Assembly (NCBI GenBank): GCA_963565915.1
Contig: OY751489.1
Span: forward strand, 310,001-374,000
Direction: 5' to 3'
Length of the DNA stretch: 64,000 bases
DNA from: Entoloma clypeatum
Lineage: Eukaryota > Basidiomycota > Agaricomycetes > Agaricales > Entolomataceae
Part shown: in pieces, positions 19,543 to 30,712 of the stretch
Position numbering within the stretch: the first letter of the stretch is position 1
How the letters are laid out: the number at the start of each line of letters is the position of its first letter
Position numbers and translations under genes: made by a program
Notes under the pieces: generated by a model
What the model was told of the DNA's origin: nothing
The model's database searches: none
The model's input: the letters and a program-made list of their open reading frames with translations, nothing else

Positions 19543-20131
19543 TGTCACGTAGCGTGTTTTTCAATGTTGGAAAACGTCGGATGCATCGGAGCAGTCGGAG
19601 CGGAGTAGCGGATGAACGGATGCGACAAGTCCGACGTCTTGCAGAAAGGACCTGGCTTCAACTTATGTGTTGCGCCCCATTCTTTGACGTGGTCCTAGAT
19701 TTCGGATTGGCAGATGTCGGAGGGTGAGAGGAGCGGATGTGCGGAGCGGATGTGCGGAGGTGGAGACGTGAGAAGGAGGATGAGGACGAAAGGCAAAGGA
19801 ATAGATTGGTGGAACGTATGGCAACGTATAGTGACGTATAATATTCGAACTGAGGAACTACGACAGAATTCATACTACTTATAGTAAACCAGAAGTGGGT
19901 CAGTAACTACTATAGGTAAGGTGTGGATGTCAGAGTTACTGATCGGAGCAATCGGAGTACGGAGAGGAGCAAATGCAAAATCAACATCAAGATGTCTACT
20001 TGTCAGCATAATTAGAATGTTAACTAGTAGAGATGTCAATAAGTACTATTATGAAGATCATCGGATGTCGGACCGGATAAAACGTCGGAGTCATTGGATG
20101 TGTCGGATGTATGAATTGCATGGTTATGACA
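19543..20131 (-). repeat. non-coding element 5' LTR
   Basis: Second 589-bp LTR; no difference from 17442-18030 was noticed, which implies very recent insertion. Confidence 0.9.
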
Positions 20132-20646
20132 TACTCAAACATTGCGAAACCTCTCACCGCGCTCACAGGCGGTACGGCATTTACTTGGGGACCAACAGAG
20201 CAGCAAGCTTTTGAAGGTCTCATACGGGCAATTACATCAGCACCAGTCTTGGCATTACCGAAACCAGAGGGACAGTTCAGGGTTGAAACCGATGCATCGG
20301 GCTATGCAATTGGAGCAGTACTCTCTCAGAAGCAAGACGACAAATGGCACCCCATCGTGTTCTTGTCGCGGACCATGTCCGCGGCCGAACAGAATTACGA
20401 GATATACAACAAGGAACTCCTGGCAGTCGTGGAAGCATTGAAAGATTGGAGACACTATCTGCTTGAAGCCAGGGAACGTTTCAAGATCTTGACCGATCAC
20501 AAGAACCTGGAATATTTCCGTCGTCCTCAGGACCTGAATCAACGACAGCGACGCTGGAAAATGAAGTTACAAGACTATGACTTTGAATTACGGCATGTGC
20601 CCAGCAAGACCAATGCAAAAGCGGACATCCTGTCACGCTTACCCTG
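20132..20646 (+). pseudogene. gypsy D pol, RT end and RNase H
   Basis: Resumes pol after the duplicated TACTC. RNase H shows ETDASGYAIGAVLSQ and LTDHKNLEYF. The fragment ends at the CCCTG target site (20642-20646) of gypsy E and continues at 39588. Confidence 0.85.
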
Positions 20647-21034
20647 TGTTATGCTTAACAAACCATTCCAAGGTTTGGGCAGAGTATGCAGGAAGTGGAA
20701 AGGCGAAGAGCAAAGTGATTGCTAAATCTAAGGAATGTAGCTATGGTACATGGGGTTTATATAGTACTGGCTACGAGCGGTAGCAAGTGAGTCAGTAGCT
20801 GCGGAAGGCAGTGCAGATGAGTCAGTAACTGCGGAAAGGCAGTGCAAAGTGAGTCAGACGACTGCGGACTGAGTAATCCCTACTGCGGAGTGCGAGTCAG
20901 CGCGGGAGCGAAGTATACTAAAGGAGAATGGTAGAGTAGAGGTAAATGAATAAGCGGTCCGATGAGTCAAAGAAATAACGAAGGCACAATGCAAGGGAAA
21001 AGTGCGTAACATACAAACCGGTAAGTTCGTAACA
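20647..21034 (-). repeat. gypsy E 3' LTR
   Basis: 388 bp. The complement of a purine tract (GAGGAGGGGAACA) follows at 21035. Confidence 0.93.
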
Positions 21035-21068
21035 TGTTCCCCTCCTCAAGCTCTGTGTCCCCACAGAG

Positions 21069-21276
21069 TCATTGTCCCCACCCTCCGGCATCGTCATTGT
21101 TTGTCCAGGAGCCATTCTCCTTGAGGCTCCAATCGTCTATTAGCTCTTCGTTGATGGCGACGGCGAGCTCAAGACTCCGGATGGCTAGTCGGATGCGCTG
21201 GTTTTCAACGACCAGTGTACGGGTGTAGTTCCCAAGGATTTGTTTTTCTTCGGGGGTTGGTGCGACGGGGAGGTCG
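21069..21276 (-). CDS. gypsy E third ORF, C-terminal part
   Basis: Corresponds to the C-terminal half of the 122-123 residue ORF of D (41322-41693) and H (34439-34807): PTPEEKQILGNYT, a helix ending INEELIDDW, and a glycine-tryptophan tail. The copia G insertion splits it. The N-terminal half is at 27050-27209 and the two halves rejoin in frame when G and one TSD copy are removed. No signal peptide or membrane segment is visible; function unknown. Confidence 0.7.
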
Positions 21277-21585
21277 TGTTGAAGTTCCACCTGGGCGCTA
21301 GCCACAGGTGTACTGAGCAACATAGCTACAGTGGAAGTACTCTACGATACCGCTATGATTACTTACATGGTTTGGAGGGGTAAGGCTGGTGAGAGCGGTT
21401 GAGGCTGGTAAGAGCGATGGAGCTGGTTAAGAGTCAAGAGACAACTTATTGATATTGACAGTTTCCTGGTCTTATATACCGTACTACTGTTTGTACCAAC
21501 CAAACAAGTATGTAATGAAGATAGGTAAAGGTCACATGATGTAATCTAATCTAATCTAATCTACATGATGGGAAAAGTTTCAACA
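21277..21585 (-). repeat. copia G 3' LTR
   Basis: 309 bp, left TSD GGTCG; the PPT complement follows at 21586. Confidence 0.94.
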
Positions 21586-21660
21586 CCCCCCCATATTTAG
21601 TACATACTTCTAAATACATCTTACTTTTTCCCACATATATATATAGGTACTCTGTTCCGC

Positions 21661-23283
21661 CTAGTTTTTTATCAATCCGAAGTACGGGATAAACTTGGAA
21701 AAGAGGATTTTTCCCAGATTCTTAGTTAAAAGGTCTGCAGGGTTGTTCACTCCTTCAATGAATTCGACTGTAATTATCCCTTCGGAGACTTTTTCTCTGA
21801 CGAAGTGGAATTGCACGTCAATGTGCTTGGATCGCTTCTCAGTTACAGGGTTGGATGCGATGAAGACGGAGCCGTTGTTATCTCCGTAGATCGGTACTGA
21901 TCTGATCTGCATTCCAAGTTCGGCAAGCATGCTTCTCAGCCATGTTGCTGCGCGACTGCAGTCTGATAACGCCATATACTCTGCTTCTGTGGAAGAGAGG
22001 GCGATGGTCTTTTGCGCCGATGATACCCATGTCACTGCTCCAGACACCAGTGATATGAAGAAGCCAGTGGTAGACCTCCTCGTGTTTTCATCTGACGCCC
22101 AGTCAGAGTCTGTGAATGCATAGATTCCTTTCCCTGAGTCACCATCATACATGATTGCGTAATTCTTTGTCGCTTTCAGATACCTGCAAATATCCCTAGC
22201 CACTTCTAAATGGCGTTTGGTGGGATTTGCGGAAAATTGCGACATTTTGATCACGGCAAAACAGATGTCTGGCCTTGTTCCAATCATCAGATATAGAAGT
22301 GATCCGATGACGGATTGGTACTTTGATCGAAGTTCTGCATTGGGTTCATCTTCGGACATCATGGGTTTGTAGCCCGTAGGAAGTGGGGTATGGGTGGCGT
22401 TAGATTCGCTCATCCCCATTCGTTCGAGTATTTTCTCAAGGTAAGGTACTTGATCGATGAAGATACGTTTCCCGTGTTGCCTTATTTGGATAGAGAGAAA
22501 TTCTTTCAGTTCCCCATCAGGCACAAGGTGCCCTAGGTCCCTACATTCCCATGTGGTCATGAAGGCCTTCTTTTTCTCTAGCGTATATTCCTGGTTTGTG
22601 CCGAGAAAAGCAGAGTCGTTGACATAGATGACGGCGATTACAATTTCCCCGTTGGTACTTTTGTGAATGAACACTCCCGCATCGGAGTGAAGCTGGACAA
22701 AGCCGAGCTTTTTCATGGAGGAATCAAGTTCCCTCCACCAGGCTAATGTGGCCTGCTTAAGTCCATATAGAGCTTTGAATAGTTGGTACACGAGGTGTTC
22801 TTTCCCTTTTACTATGTAGCCCTCAGGCTGTCGCATGTAAATGACTTCACGGAGCGTTCCATAGAGGAAGGCTGATGAGACGTCCAAAAGTGTCATGAAC
22901 CACCCTTCAAGGGCTGTCAATGCCAGTATTAGTCGGACGGTTTCATATCTTACGACTGGTGAGAAGATCTGATCAAAGTCGATCCCTTCTACCTGTGAAA
23001 AGCCTTTTGCGACGAGGCGTGCTTTCAGACGCCCGTCGGACTTTTCGTTATAAACCCATTTGTTCCTTAGAGCTTTCCTCCCTGCAGGCAGGGGTACTAG
23101 CTCCGTGATCACCCCGCGGCGTTTGAGCATGTCTAGCTCTTTACGTTCAGCTGCATACCAGTCTTCTTTATTTGGAAGAGGGTATATGTCTTTATGGGAC
23201 ATTTCAACAATGCCAACTTGGACTGATATCGCCTCCATCAGGAGGTCATTCATCCATGCCGTTTGACCACCCAATCTCCGTCT
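21661..23283 (-). CDS. copia G reverse transcriptase-RNase H (YVND)
   Basis: From the first ATG at 23274 the 537-residue frame differs from A/B at about two residues (R to G in SDGRLKAR, A to T in LKQATLAWW). It has the same catalytic D to N change (AAC, complement of 22618-22620). Preceded in frame by the shared TGA at 23286-23284. Confidence 0.87.
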   Translation of the reverse strand, partial: RRRLGGQTAWMNDLLMEAISVQVGIVEMSHKDIYPLPNKEDWYAAERKELDMLKRRGVITELVPLPAGRKALRNKWVYNEKSDGRLKARLVAKGFSQVEGIDFDQIFSPVVRYETVRLILALTALEGWFMTLLDVSSAFLYGTLREVIYMRQPEGYIVKGKEHLVYQLFKALYGLKQATLAWWRELDSSMKKLGFVQLHSDAGVFIHKSTNGEIVIAVIYVNDSAFLGTNQEYTLEKKKAFMTTWECRDLGHLVPDGELKEFLSIQIRQHGKRIFIDQVPYLEKILERMGMSESNATHTPLPTGYKPMMSEDEPNAELRSKYQSVIGSLLYLMIGTRPDICFAVIKMSQFSANPTKRHLEVARDICRYLKATKNYAIMYDGDSGKGIYAFTDSDWASDENTRRSTTGFFISLVSGAVTWVSSAQKTIALSSTEAEYMALSDCSRAATWLRSMLAELGMQIRSVPIYGDNNGSVFIASNPVTEKRSKHIDVQFHFVREKVSEGIITVEFIEGVNNPADLLTKNLGKILFSKFIPYFGLIKN

Positions 23284-26200
23284 TCAATCTAATTTTTCAA
23301 GATCAGACGCTGGAGTGTCTTCCCCATAGATGCTTCCTGGCATCTTCCGAACTCGTCGTTCCCTGATCGGTCGATCTGGTACTTGCTCGGGTTCTGGAGT
23401 GGGTATTCGTGGTTGGTCATCAGGCTCACTGGCAGGCAATTCGTTGTCTGATTCAGGTTGATCCTGTTCAATGGGAACTGGGTCATGAGGTGTTTCGTTG
23501 TGACTATCGTCGTCATTGCTGCCGGGAATGAGATCCTCAAACTCATCAGCCGGCTCTGGGTCTTCCATTTCTGGGTGGTTTTCTGGCAACGGGTTGATAT
23601 GGCATCTAGGGTACTTGCTTTCATCAAAGATAGCTTTCCCGCCCATGAAAATCGTGTTGGTCTCAGGATCCATGAAGTGGTATCCTTTGACCCCTGGTTT
23701 CGATCCGAGATAAATCATCAATCGGGATCTTGATTCCAGGGAGTTCCTACGCTTCTCCTTTGGGATATATACATATGCTTGACAACCAAATACTCTGACA
23801 CTGGACATGTCGGGGATCTCATTGGTCACCCTGAAGTAAGGGGTTTTCCATTCAAGACGCTGCATGGGAGTTCTGTTGTAGAGAAATGCTGCGTGTTCCA
23901 AACAGAATTCCCACCACATGGGCGGTAAGCATGCATCGAAGCGCAATGCCTGAGATTTTTCCCATAGTGTTTGATTGATCCTTTCTGCTCTACCATTCTG
24001 CTGGTGCTGATATGGGAGCGTGACGTCGATCAGAATTCCATGATCGGCAAGTACATCTTTGTATTCGTCAAATTCTCCACCTCCATCAACTCGCCACTTC
24101 TTAGGAGTAGCGGCAAATTGGTTCTGGATCATCGCAAGAAACTGTCTCAGTGCCGTAATGGCACCAGACTTTTTCCTAAGCAAGACGACCCAGACATGAG
24201 ATGAAAAATCGTCCAAAAATGTGAGGAAGTATTTGTACTTGTGGTACGATGCTGTGGATATCTGTTTCAGGTCTGAATGAATCAGATCGAAGGGTTTGAC
24301 AGCCCTCGTCATTGAATTGGGGTATGACTGATTCGGCATTTTCCCTTTGAGACACCCTGTGCAGCTTTCCTGTGATTTCTCACGTACTAATGTTTTGGGT
24401 ACTCCTTTGGTACTAGTGGGAATCTTATTGAGCGCCTGGTCATTTGGGTGGCCAAGGCGTTTGTGCCAGGTTTCAACAGTGATTTCGCTAGAGATCACAT
24501 GGATCTGGTCATGGCGTATTTCAGTGTCTAACCAATAAATGGTTTGTCCGAGAATGTGAGGTGAGAACTGTATTTTGTTCTGTCCTTTGGAGATGTTGAT
24601 TTCTCCACGCATTCCGTCTACTTTGTAACCATGATTAAGGAAGACACCTAGGGACAATAGGCGTGTGTCCATGTCCGGAATGTAGAATACAGGTCGGAGA
24701 ACATGGGTTTTTACTTCCCCGTTTAGGGTATGCCGTACTGGAACGGCCCCAACTCCGAGAATTTCCAGTTTCTTTCCCTTTTCAGCTGTTTGGACAAATC
24801 GCTTAGCCTTGAGAGGCCTGTAGTATGCGAAGTCTTTAAACTCATGGGTAAAGTGTAATGATGCGCCGGAATCTAAGATCCACTGAGCGCGTTCTTTTTC
24901 CTTACAGTGTGTACAAGAGGCAAATATTTTTTGTGTAGATCACTGCTGAAGTGATCTACGCACTCTGTAGTGGTACTAGCTAATATATCATACGTCTGTT
25001 GAGAGGCATAATTAGCTTTCCGCATTTGGTAAGGTTTGAGAGAAGAATGTGACGAACCGTCAAGTTCGATCAGCCCATCTTCGAATTGTTCCGGCCCCAT
25101 CCGCTCGCTTTGATGGTCTATGTCCATCATCCTGAGGGAGTCATCCAAAGGCGGAGTGACTCAACGCTGCTTGGATGGTCTTTCATCTTCTTCTGGGATA
25201 ATCGTATCCAGAATTCGAAGATTTGACCCTGAGGGACAAGCACCAATGCTCCGCGCGAGTTTCCTGACATGGTCATTCTTTTTCCACGCAGACGGCTTGC
25301 CCGAAGGAAGCCCGGTGTACTGGGATGGAGGCGGGTTCATTCGCTGAAGGAGCGACTGCATTCTTTGAGAGTCTGGCTGGGCGGTACTCATCGTTTTTCC
25401 GCGCCCAGTGACTGTTGTGAAGGATGGTGGCGGAAGAGGAGGGAAGTGGATGGCGGGAGCAACAAACTCAATCATTTCTTCCACATGGTCGGACGTGTTG
25501 TCCGCATTGTTGGCGCTCTTCTTCTGATTGCGCCAGCGTCCTTTTCCCTTCTTCTTTTCAGAAGCGGTACTAGGGTCGGTCGAGTTAGGCTGCTTGTCAG
25601 CATCGTTTTGCGAGGTACTCGGCTTTTGCTGCTTTTCCCATTTGGGGTCTTGCCCCTTGCGCTTTGTCCTGGAAATTTTCCGGGCCTGCTCATTGGATGC
25701 ACGAGTAGACCCGACCAAATACTTGCGCCTGTATTCCGAGATGATGCTCTCGGCGATGGCTTTGTAGGTGAAATCGTCGGTGTCATACACCTGGAAAAGT
25801 GCGGTGGAGAGTGACAACCAGGCGTCGGGAATCGCATTGGCCAGGATCATTGCCTGCATCAGATCGGGGACGATAAAGTTCGAATTGGCGAGCCGGGCGA
25901 AAAGAGACCCCAAGCATTCAATTTCAGGCACGGGGTCGCGTCCAGACAGCTTGAAGGTGGCGGCGGTCTTGAAGTCGTCAAAGATGACAGCTGGGGATAC
26001 CTTGGAGTAGGCATCCTTTAGCGTTTTCCACGCGTTAAGTGCCGATGTGCTGTCTTTGATGTGTCGCCTGATTGCCTCAGAGACTTTCAGACAGATCACT
26101 CCAAGGGCTGTGTCGTCGTCCCTAATCCAGGCCTTTTCTTCCTTGCGGAAGCTGGGCTGGTCAACAGTGGTAACCAGCACAGGGGGAGCAGCAGCAGTGG

Positions 26201-26378
26201 CACCAGGGGTGGAGACCGTGGTGGTGAAGTCGGCGATGACAGGGTGGGTGATGTCGCCAGAAACGAGGCGCCAGACTCCTTGATGGAGGAGGTAGGACTT
26301 CATCCTTTCGGCCCAGCTTTGGTAGTCGATGCCATCGAAGGGGGTGATGATGTCAAGAGCAGAGCGAGAGGTAGACAT
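23284..26378 (-). pseudogene. copia G gag-protease-integrase, broken
   Basis: Gag opens at the conserved ATG 26378 and reads to TGA at 25163-25161, which replaces CGA of copy A (RRV motif). The frame reopens to about 24880, where a small deletion removes the residues before the DSGAS protease motif and shifts the frame. Integrase is open from about 24670 to 23284 with the D-D-E residues present. Confidence 0.85.
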
Positions 26379-26740
26379 TGTAGATGAATCTAAAAAAGGG
26401 TTCCCAATCAGTGATGTGTTATGAATATGATTCAAGAAAACAATTAAATGATTCCTTATAACATATTCCCTTTAGGAATAGCGGTCACAGGAAAACCCTT
26501 TATATGTCAGAAACATATAAGGTGCGATCAACGTTTCCACATGGAGTGTACTAGGTCAATCCCCTTAGGGACGTCTCATGACAGGTACTTGTCGTAATGA
26601 CGTTCCCAGGTTCATATGTGAAGAAGTAAGACTCAGAACCTAGATCTTTCGATCGGTTCTTCGCCAACCAGGGTAGAGTGGGCAGGTACTCGCTGTTGCC
26701 AGCGTTTCCCAAGTCCCTCTGCTATCCGGGGCCCATAACC

Positions 26741-27049
26741 TGTTGAAGTTCCACCTGGGTGCTAGCCACAGGTGTACTGAGCAACATAGCTACAGTGGAA
26801 GTACTCTATGATACCGCTATGATTACTTACATGGTTTGGAGGGGTAAGGCTGGTGAGAGCGGTTGAGGCTGGTAAGAGCGATGGAGCTGGTTAAGAGTCA
26901 AGAGACAACTTATTGATATTGACAGTTTCCTGGTCTTATATACCGTACTACTGTTTGTACCAACCAAACAAGTATGTAATGAAGATATGTAAAGGTCACG
27001 TGATGTAATCTAATCTAATCTAATCTATGTGATGGGAAAAGTTTCAACA
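26741..27049 (-). repeat. copia G 5' LTR
   Basis: 309 bp; the primer-site complement GGGCCCATAACC lies at 26729-26740; right TSD GGTCG. Confidence 0.94.
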
Positions 27050-27209
27050 GGTCGGACAAAGAATGGAGGCGGATGTGCATCTGTCGATGCAGGATGTCGG
27101 GGAGCGAGGCTTCTAGCGCGTGGATCTGGTCTCTCATGGAGAGGGCTTCACCCATGAGGGCAGTGATGGCGGGGTTGGTTTCAGTGGATGTGGTGGTGGC
27201 AGTGGACAT
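27050..27209 (-). CDS. gypsy E third ORF, N-terminal part
   Basis: ATG at 27209 begins a Thr-rich stretch, then the conserved core ALSMRDQIHALE and LHRQMHIRLHSLSDL, which continues at 21276 beyond copia G. It starts about 120 bases after the pol stop. Confidence 0.7.
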
Positions 27210-27331
27210 GGTGCGGAGGATGTTGGAGAGATAGAGGAAGAATGGAGTAGCTATATTGAAGACGGAGCGGAGAACTCGGTGGGTTTTTGACTGATGAGGT
27301 CGATGCTGTTGCTGATTTCAACGGGTGTCTT

Positions 27332-28652
27332 TTATTGTGGACGTGACGGGTTCTGCCGATGGAAGTCACAGATCAAATCTTGAGCGTTCTGAACATTAGC
27401 TCGCGGTTCCCATGTGTTCTCTTCTGGGCCATATCCTTCCCACTGGACGAGGTACTGGATCTTTCCGCGGAACTTTCGAGAGTCCAGGATCGTAGACACA
27501 TGGTACTCTTCTCGTCCTTCGACGATGATCGGATCAGGGGCTGGTTTCTTTTTCTGGATGGCGTACTTCGGAGTTTCATATGGTGACAACAGGGTCTCGT
27601 TGAACACAGGGTGAATCATCTTCCAAGTCTTTGGAAGATCAAGAAGGTACGCGCTAGCTCCTTTCTTCTCTAGGACTTTGAATGGTCCATGTCGGAGTGC
27701 ATCAAGTTTCTTTGAGGGTCGATCGGTCCTGATGTTAGTCCCTTCCAGCCACACCTTGTCTCCAATGCGGTAGTCCCGAGACGGACTTCTCCGTGTGTCA
27801 ACTGTCTTCTTCATCTGATCCTGTGCTTGTTTCAGTGCAGCATTGGCTTCTTCTCGTGCCTGTTTGAGTTTTTTCAAGAAGTCGTTGGCAGCCGGATTGG
27901 TATCTTCCAACACGAGCTCTCCTTTCCATGGATGTAAACCGTAGTTGAGGTAGAATGGGGTGTGCTTCGTTGCCTGGTGTTCTTTGTCATTGTACTGGAA
28001 CTCTGCAATCGCGATCCATTCTGCCCAATCATCCTGTAGATGGTTGACAAAGTTTCGTAAGAATGCTTCTGTTTCCTGATGCGATCGCTCGGCCTGTCCA
28101 TCAGTCTGTGGGTGGTATGCGGTGGACAGGTTCCTCTTGATCCCTAACATGCGGCAGAGTATCTCCATGAACTTCGCGGCGAACTGCGGTCCCCTATCGC
28201 TGATGATCTTGGGGATCCCATGAAGCTTCCATATCTGATCCCGATAGATCTTGGCTAATCCTTCAGCCGATAGTTCCACGGTTGTCGGAATGAGGTGAAG
28301 CATCTTTGAATGTCTATCCATGATGACCAGAATTGCGTTTTTTCCATCAGATTCTGGCATCGGTCCCACAACGTCGATTCCTATGTCTTCCCATGGGTGA
28401 CTTGGTGCTGCATGGGGATGTAGCGGAGCATGTCGCTTTTGTTGGTTAATCTTGTTGCATTGACAAGTGTCGCAACCCTTCACGTACTTCTTCACATCAT
28501 GCAATATGGTAGGCCACCAGTAGGTGCGAGTGAGGAGTTCATGTGTCCGGTACTGTCCTGGATGTCCAGCCACTGGTGCATTGTGTGATTCAAACATCAG
28601 TTCTTGTCGCAATTGTGGATCTGGCGGGACATAGACTCGTTCGCCTGCATAT
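27332..28652 (-). CDS. gypsy E pol, integrase and chromodomain
   Basis: Continues pol from 35206 after removal of gypsy H. Integrase has the zinc region (CDTCQ), catalytic Asp (GIDVVGP), Asp (ISDRGPQF) and Glu (TDGQAERSHQ), then a C-terminal domain (KVWLEGTNI) and a chromodomain ([17 protein letters not shown]) near the end. Open throughout. Chromodomains target integration to modified chromatin in characterised chromoviruses. Confidence 0.9.
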
Positions 28653-29013
28653 TGTTACGGACTAACGACTACGGACGTATACACTTACTTTTTCACTTTT
28701 ACTCATCGGCCCCCGCTTACACATATCGTATTATACTTTATTTCCTTTAGTATACTTCGCTCCCACGCTGACTCGCTTTCCGCAGCTGTCTGACTCATTC
28801 CGCAGTCAGCTTACTCATTAGTGCATAGCCTTCCGCAGTCGCCTCACTCATGCGCACTGCCTTCTGCAGTTACTGACTCATTCGCTACCGCTCATAGTCA
28901 GTACTATATAAACCTCATGTACCATAGCTAGATTTAGCAATCACATTGCTCTTCGCCTTTCCATCTTCCTGCATACTCTGCCCGAACCTTGGAACGGTTT
29001 GTTACGCATAACA
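28653..29013 (+). repeat. gypsy H 5' LTR
   Basis: 361 bp. TATA box TATATAAA at 28905-28912; self-primer AGATTTAGCAA at 28930-28940; its complement TTGCTAAATCT follows the LTR at 29016-29026. Confidence 0.94.
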
Positions 29014-29109
29014 AGTTGCTAAATCTCGTTATGTTCGCCCAGAGTGAAGAGAGCAACTACCAGATGAGTTAAGACGTCGCGCTTCTTTGAAGACTTCACC
29101 AGTAACCCA

Positions 29110-30671
29110 TTCGCCACGCCAGAAGCCCGACAGGAGGAGCTAAGTCCTCGAGACAGTATCGATTTTACACTCATCCAGCAGTACATCGAATCGGAGATCT
29201 GTCGCATCCTACAGCAGGTGCTTGACGAAGAACTAGACAACGACGAGCATCGCCCCCACGGCGAGATAGCAGAGAGCATCCATCTTGCTCGGCAACACCA
29301 GATCGCGTGCTATAACGCCCGACAGAACGAACTCGAAAGCTTTCGCGTTCAAGAAGGACCTCAGACAGGGCGGATCACAGAGATCAGAGAGTTTATCGGT
29401 GTCCAGACAACCGTTATCAGAAGATTGATTAGGACGCTCACATTGAGACGTCCCAGAGCCGCATCACCACGTCTTACTCGAAGCAGCAGATCTACGCCCA
29501 CTTCACCACCGACGAGCAACAGACCGAGTACAACCATTGGGCACGAAACGAGAGACTTGACCCCTTCTCGCGACCAACAGACGCGCAGGAACAGAGATTC
29601 CTTAGAGATCTACAGAGGAAATACCCCGAACGTTTTGCCACCGATTCCGCCGACGAGTCCCCTGACGAATTTACTTTTGACTCCACGCAGTCAGATATCA
29701 AACAGACGCCTAGAACAGGGACTGATTTTCAACCCCTACCTGTATCCCAAACCCCATCTTCATCCCAACAATCCGACACCTCTCCTACTCCGCAGGTTCT
29801 AGACATGGCAGAAGCACCGACAGTACAAACAATGGATACATCCAAGATCATCAAAGATCCTGGGATGTTCAAAGACAGACACACCTCCGACGAGTGGTGG
29901 AAAGCCACCAAATTATACATCAGGTTCCAGAAGGGCCTGTCCGACGATCAGAAAATTCTTGCGGTGTTATCCCGCATGATGGAAGGATCCGGTAAACACT
30001 GGGCCAGCAACAAGTTAGACGACCTTGCCACCGATGGCGAGAACATCACCTGGTTAGGGTTCTCAGACGACATCGCTATGCGATTCTCTATTGCCAACAA
30101 GTCGGCAGCGGCCAAGGCGAGACTCGAAGTCCTGAAACAGGAGAAACGCACCATCGACGAATTCTTGGACGAATTCGAAGAGCTCTTGAAGCTGTCAAAC
30201 CTTGGCGAAGAAACTGGGAAATACATCCTGGAAAAGAACGTCAACTGCAGAATTTCTGAACAAGTGGCTAGCGATGGCAAGACGTACACTGATTACGCAA
30301 AGGAGATCCGAAACAAGGGACGACAGATGGAGGGACATGCATTAGTCATCCGAGGGGGTGGCGACACACGCACCGGATCGGGCACCACTTATGGTGGTCA
30401 AGGCAAAGCCATGGAGATCGACAAAGCAGGAGTAGCCCGTTGCTACAACTGTCAACGCTTTGGTCACCTTGCCAAAGACTGCAAAGCCCCAAAGAAGAAA
30501 GATGGTCGTAAGTGTTTCAACTGCGACCAAGAAGGACATATCGCGCGCAACTGCCGCAAGCCAAAGAAGAACTCTGGAAAGATTAGGAAGGTGTCTGATG
30601 GAGATACCGATGATGATGAAACCATCACCATAGAGACCGATGAGAAGGATTTTCCCGAAGGGTCCGATTAA
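29110..30671 (+). CDS. gypsy H gag
   Basis: The coiled-coil N-terminus is encoded in one frame but its ATG is changed to ACG. The main frame, which in H is open from about 29430, continues through the ATG at 29805 to TAA 30671 without the stop present in D and E. Capsid-like region, then two CCHC knuckles (CYNCQRFGHLAKDC, CFNCDQEGHIARNC) near the end. How the N-terminal frame joins is unresolved (-1 shift or intron). Confidence 0.78.
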
Positions 30672-30712
30672 ACGACGCTAAGTCGCGACCCTTATCCATT
30701 AAACGAACTCGC

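Larger units (their letters stand above)
17442..20131 (-). mobile_element. non-coding LTR retrotransposon (LARD/TRIM-like), inserted in gypsy D RT
   Basis: Two 589-bp LTRs (17442-18030 and 19543-20131), which I read as identical, flank 1512 bp without a plausible ORF. TSD TACTC (17437-17441, 20132-20136) proves insertion into D. The minus orientation follows from a purine tract beside 18030 and a primer site beside 19543. The primer site (19529-19540) is complementary to a 12-mer in the LTR downstream of a TATA box, as in gypsy relic F, which may therefore represent the autonomous family that supplied its enzymes. Confidence 0.88.
21277..27049 (-). mobile_element. Ty1/copia retrotransposon G, inserted in gypsy E
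   Basis: LTRs 21277-21585 and 26741-27049 (about five differences by eye) with TSD GGTCG (21272-21276, 27050-27054). RT-RNase H is open and nearly identical to A and B, sharing YVND and the TGA. Gag and the protease region are broken by a stop and frame shifts. Integrase N-terminal residues resemble copy C rather than A/B, so the element appears mosaic. Confidence 0.94.

Noticed and set aside
17300..20000. Several 60-110 codon frames in the non-coding LTR element
   Set aside because: They occur identically in both LTRs, match no domain, and follow from the CGGA-rich composition.
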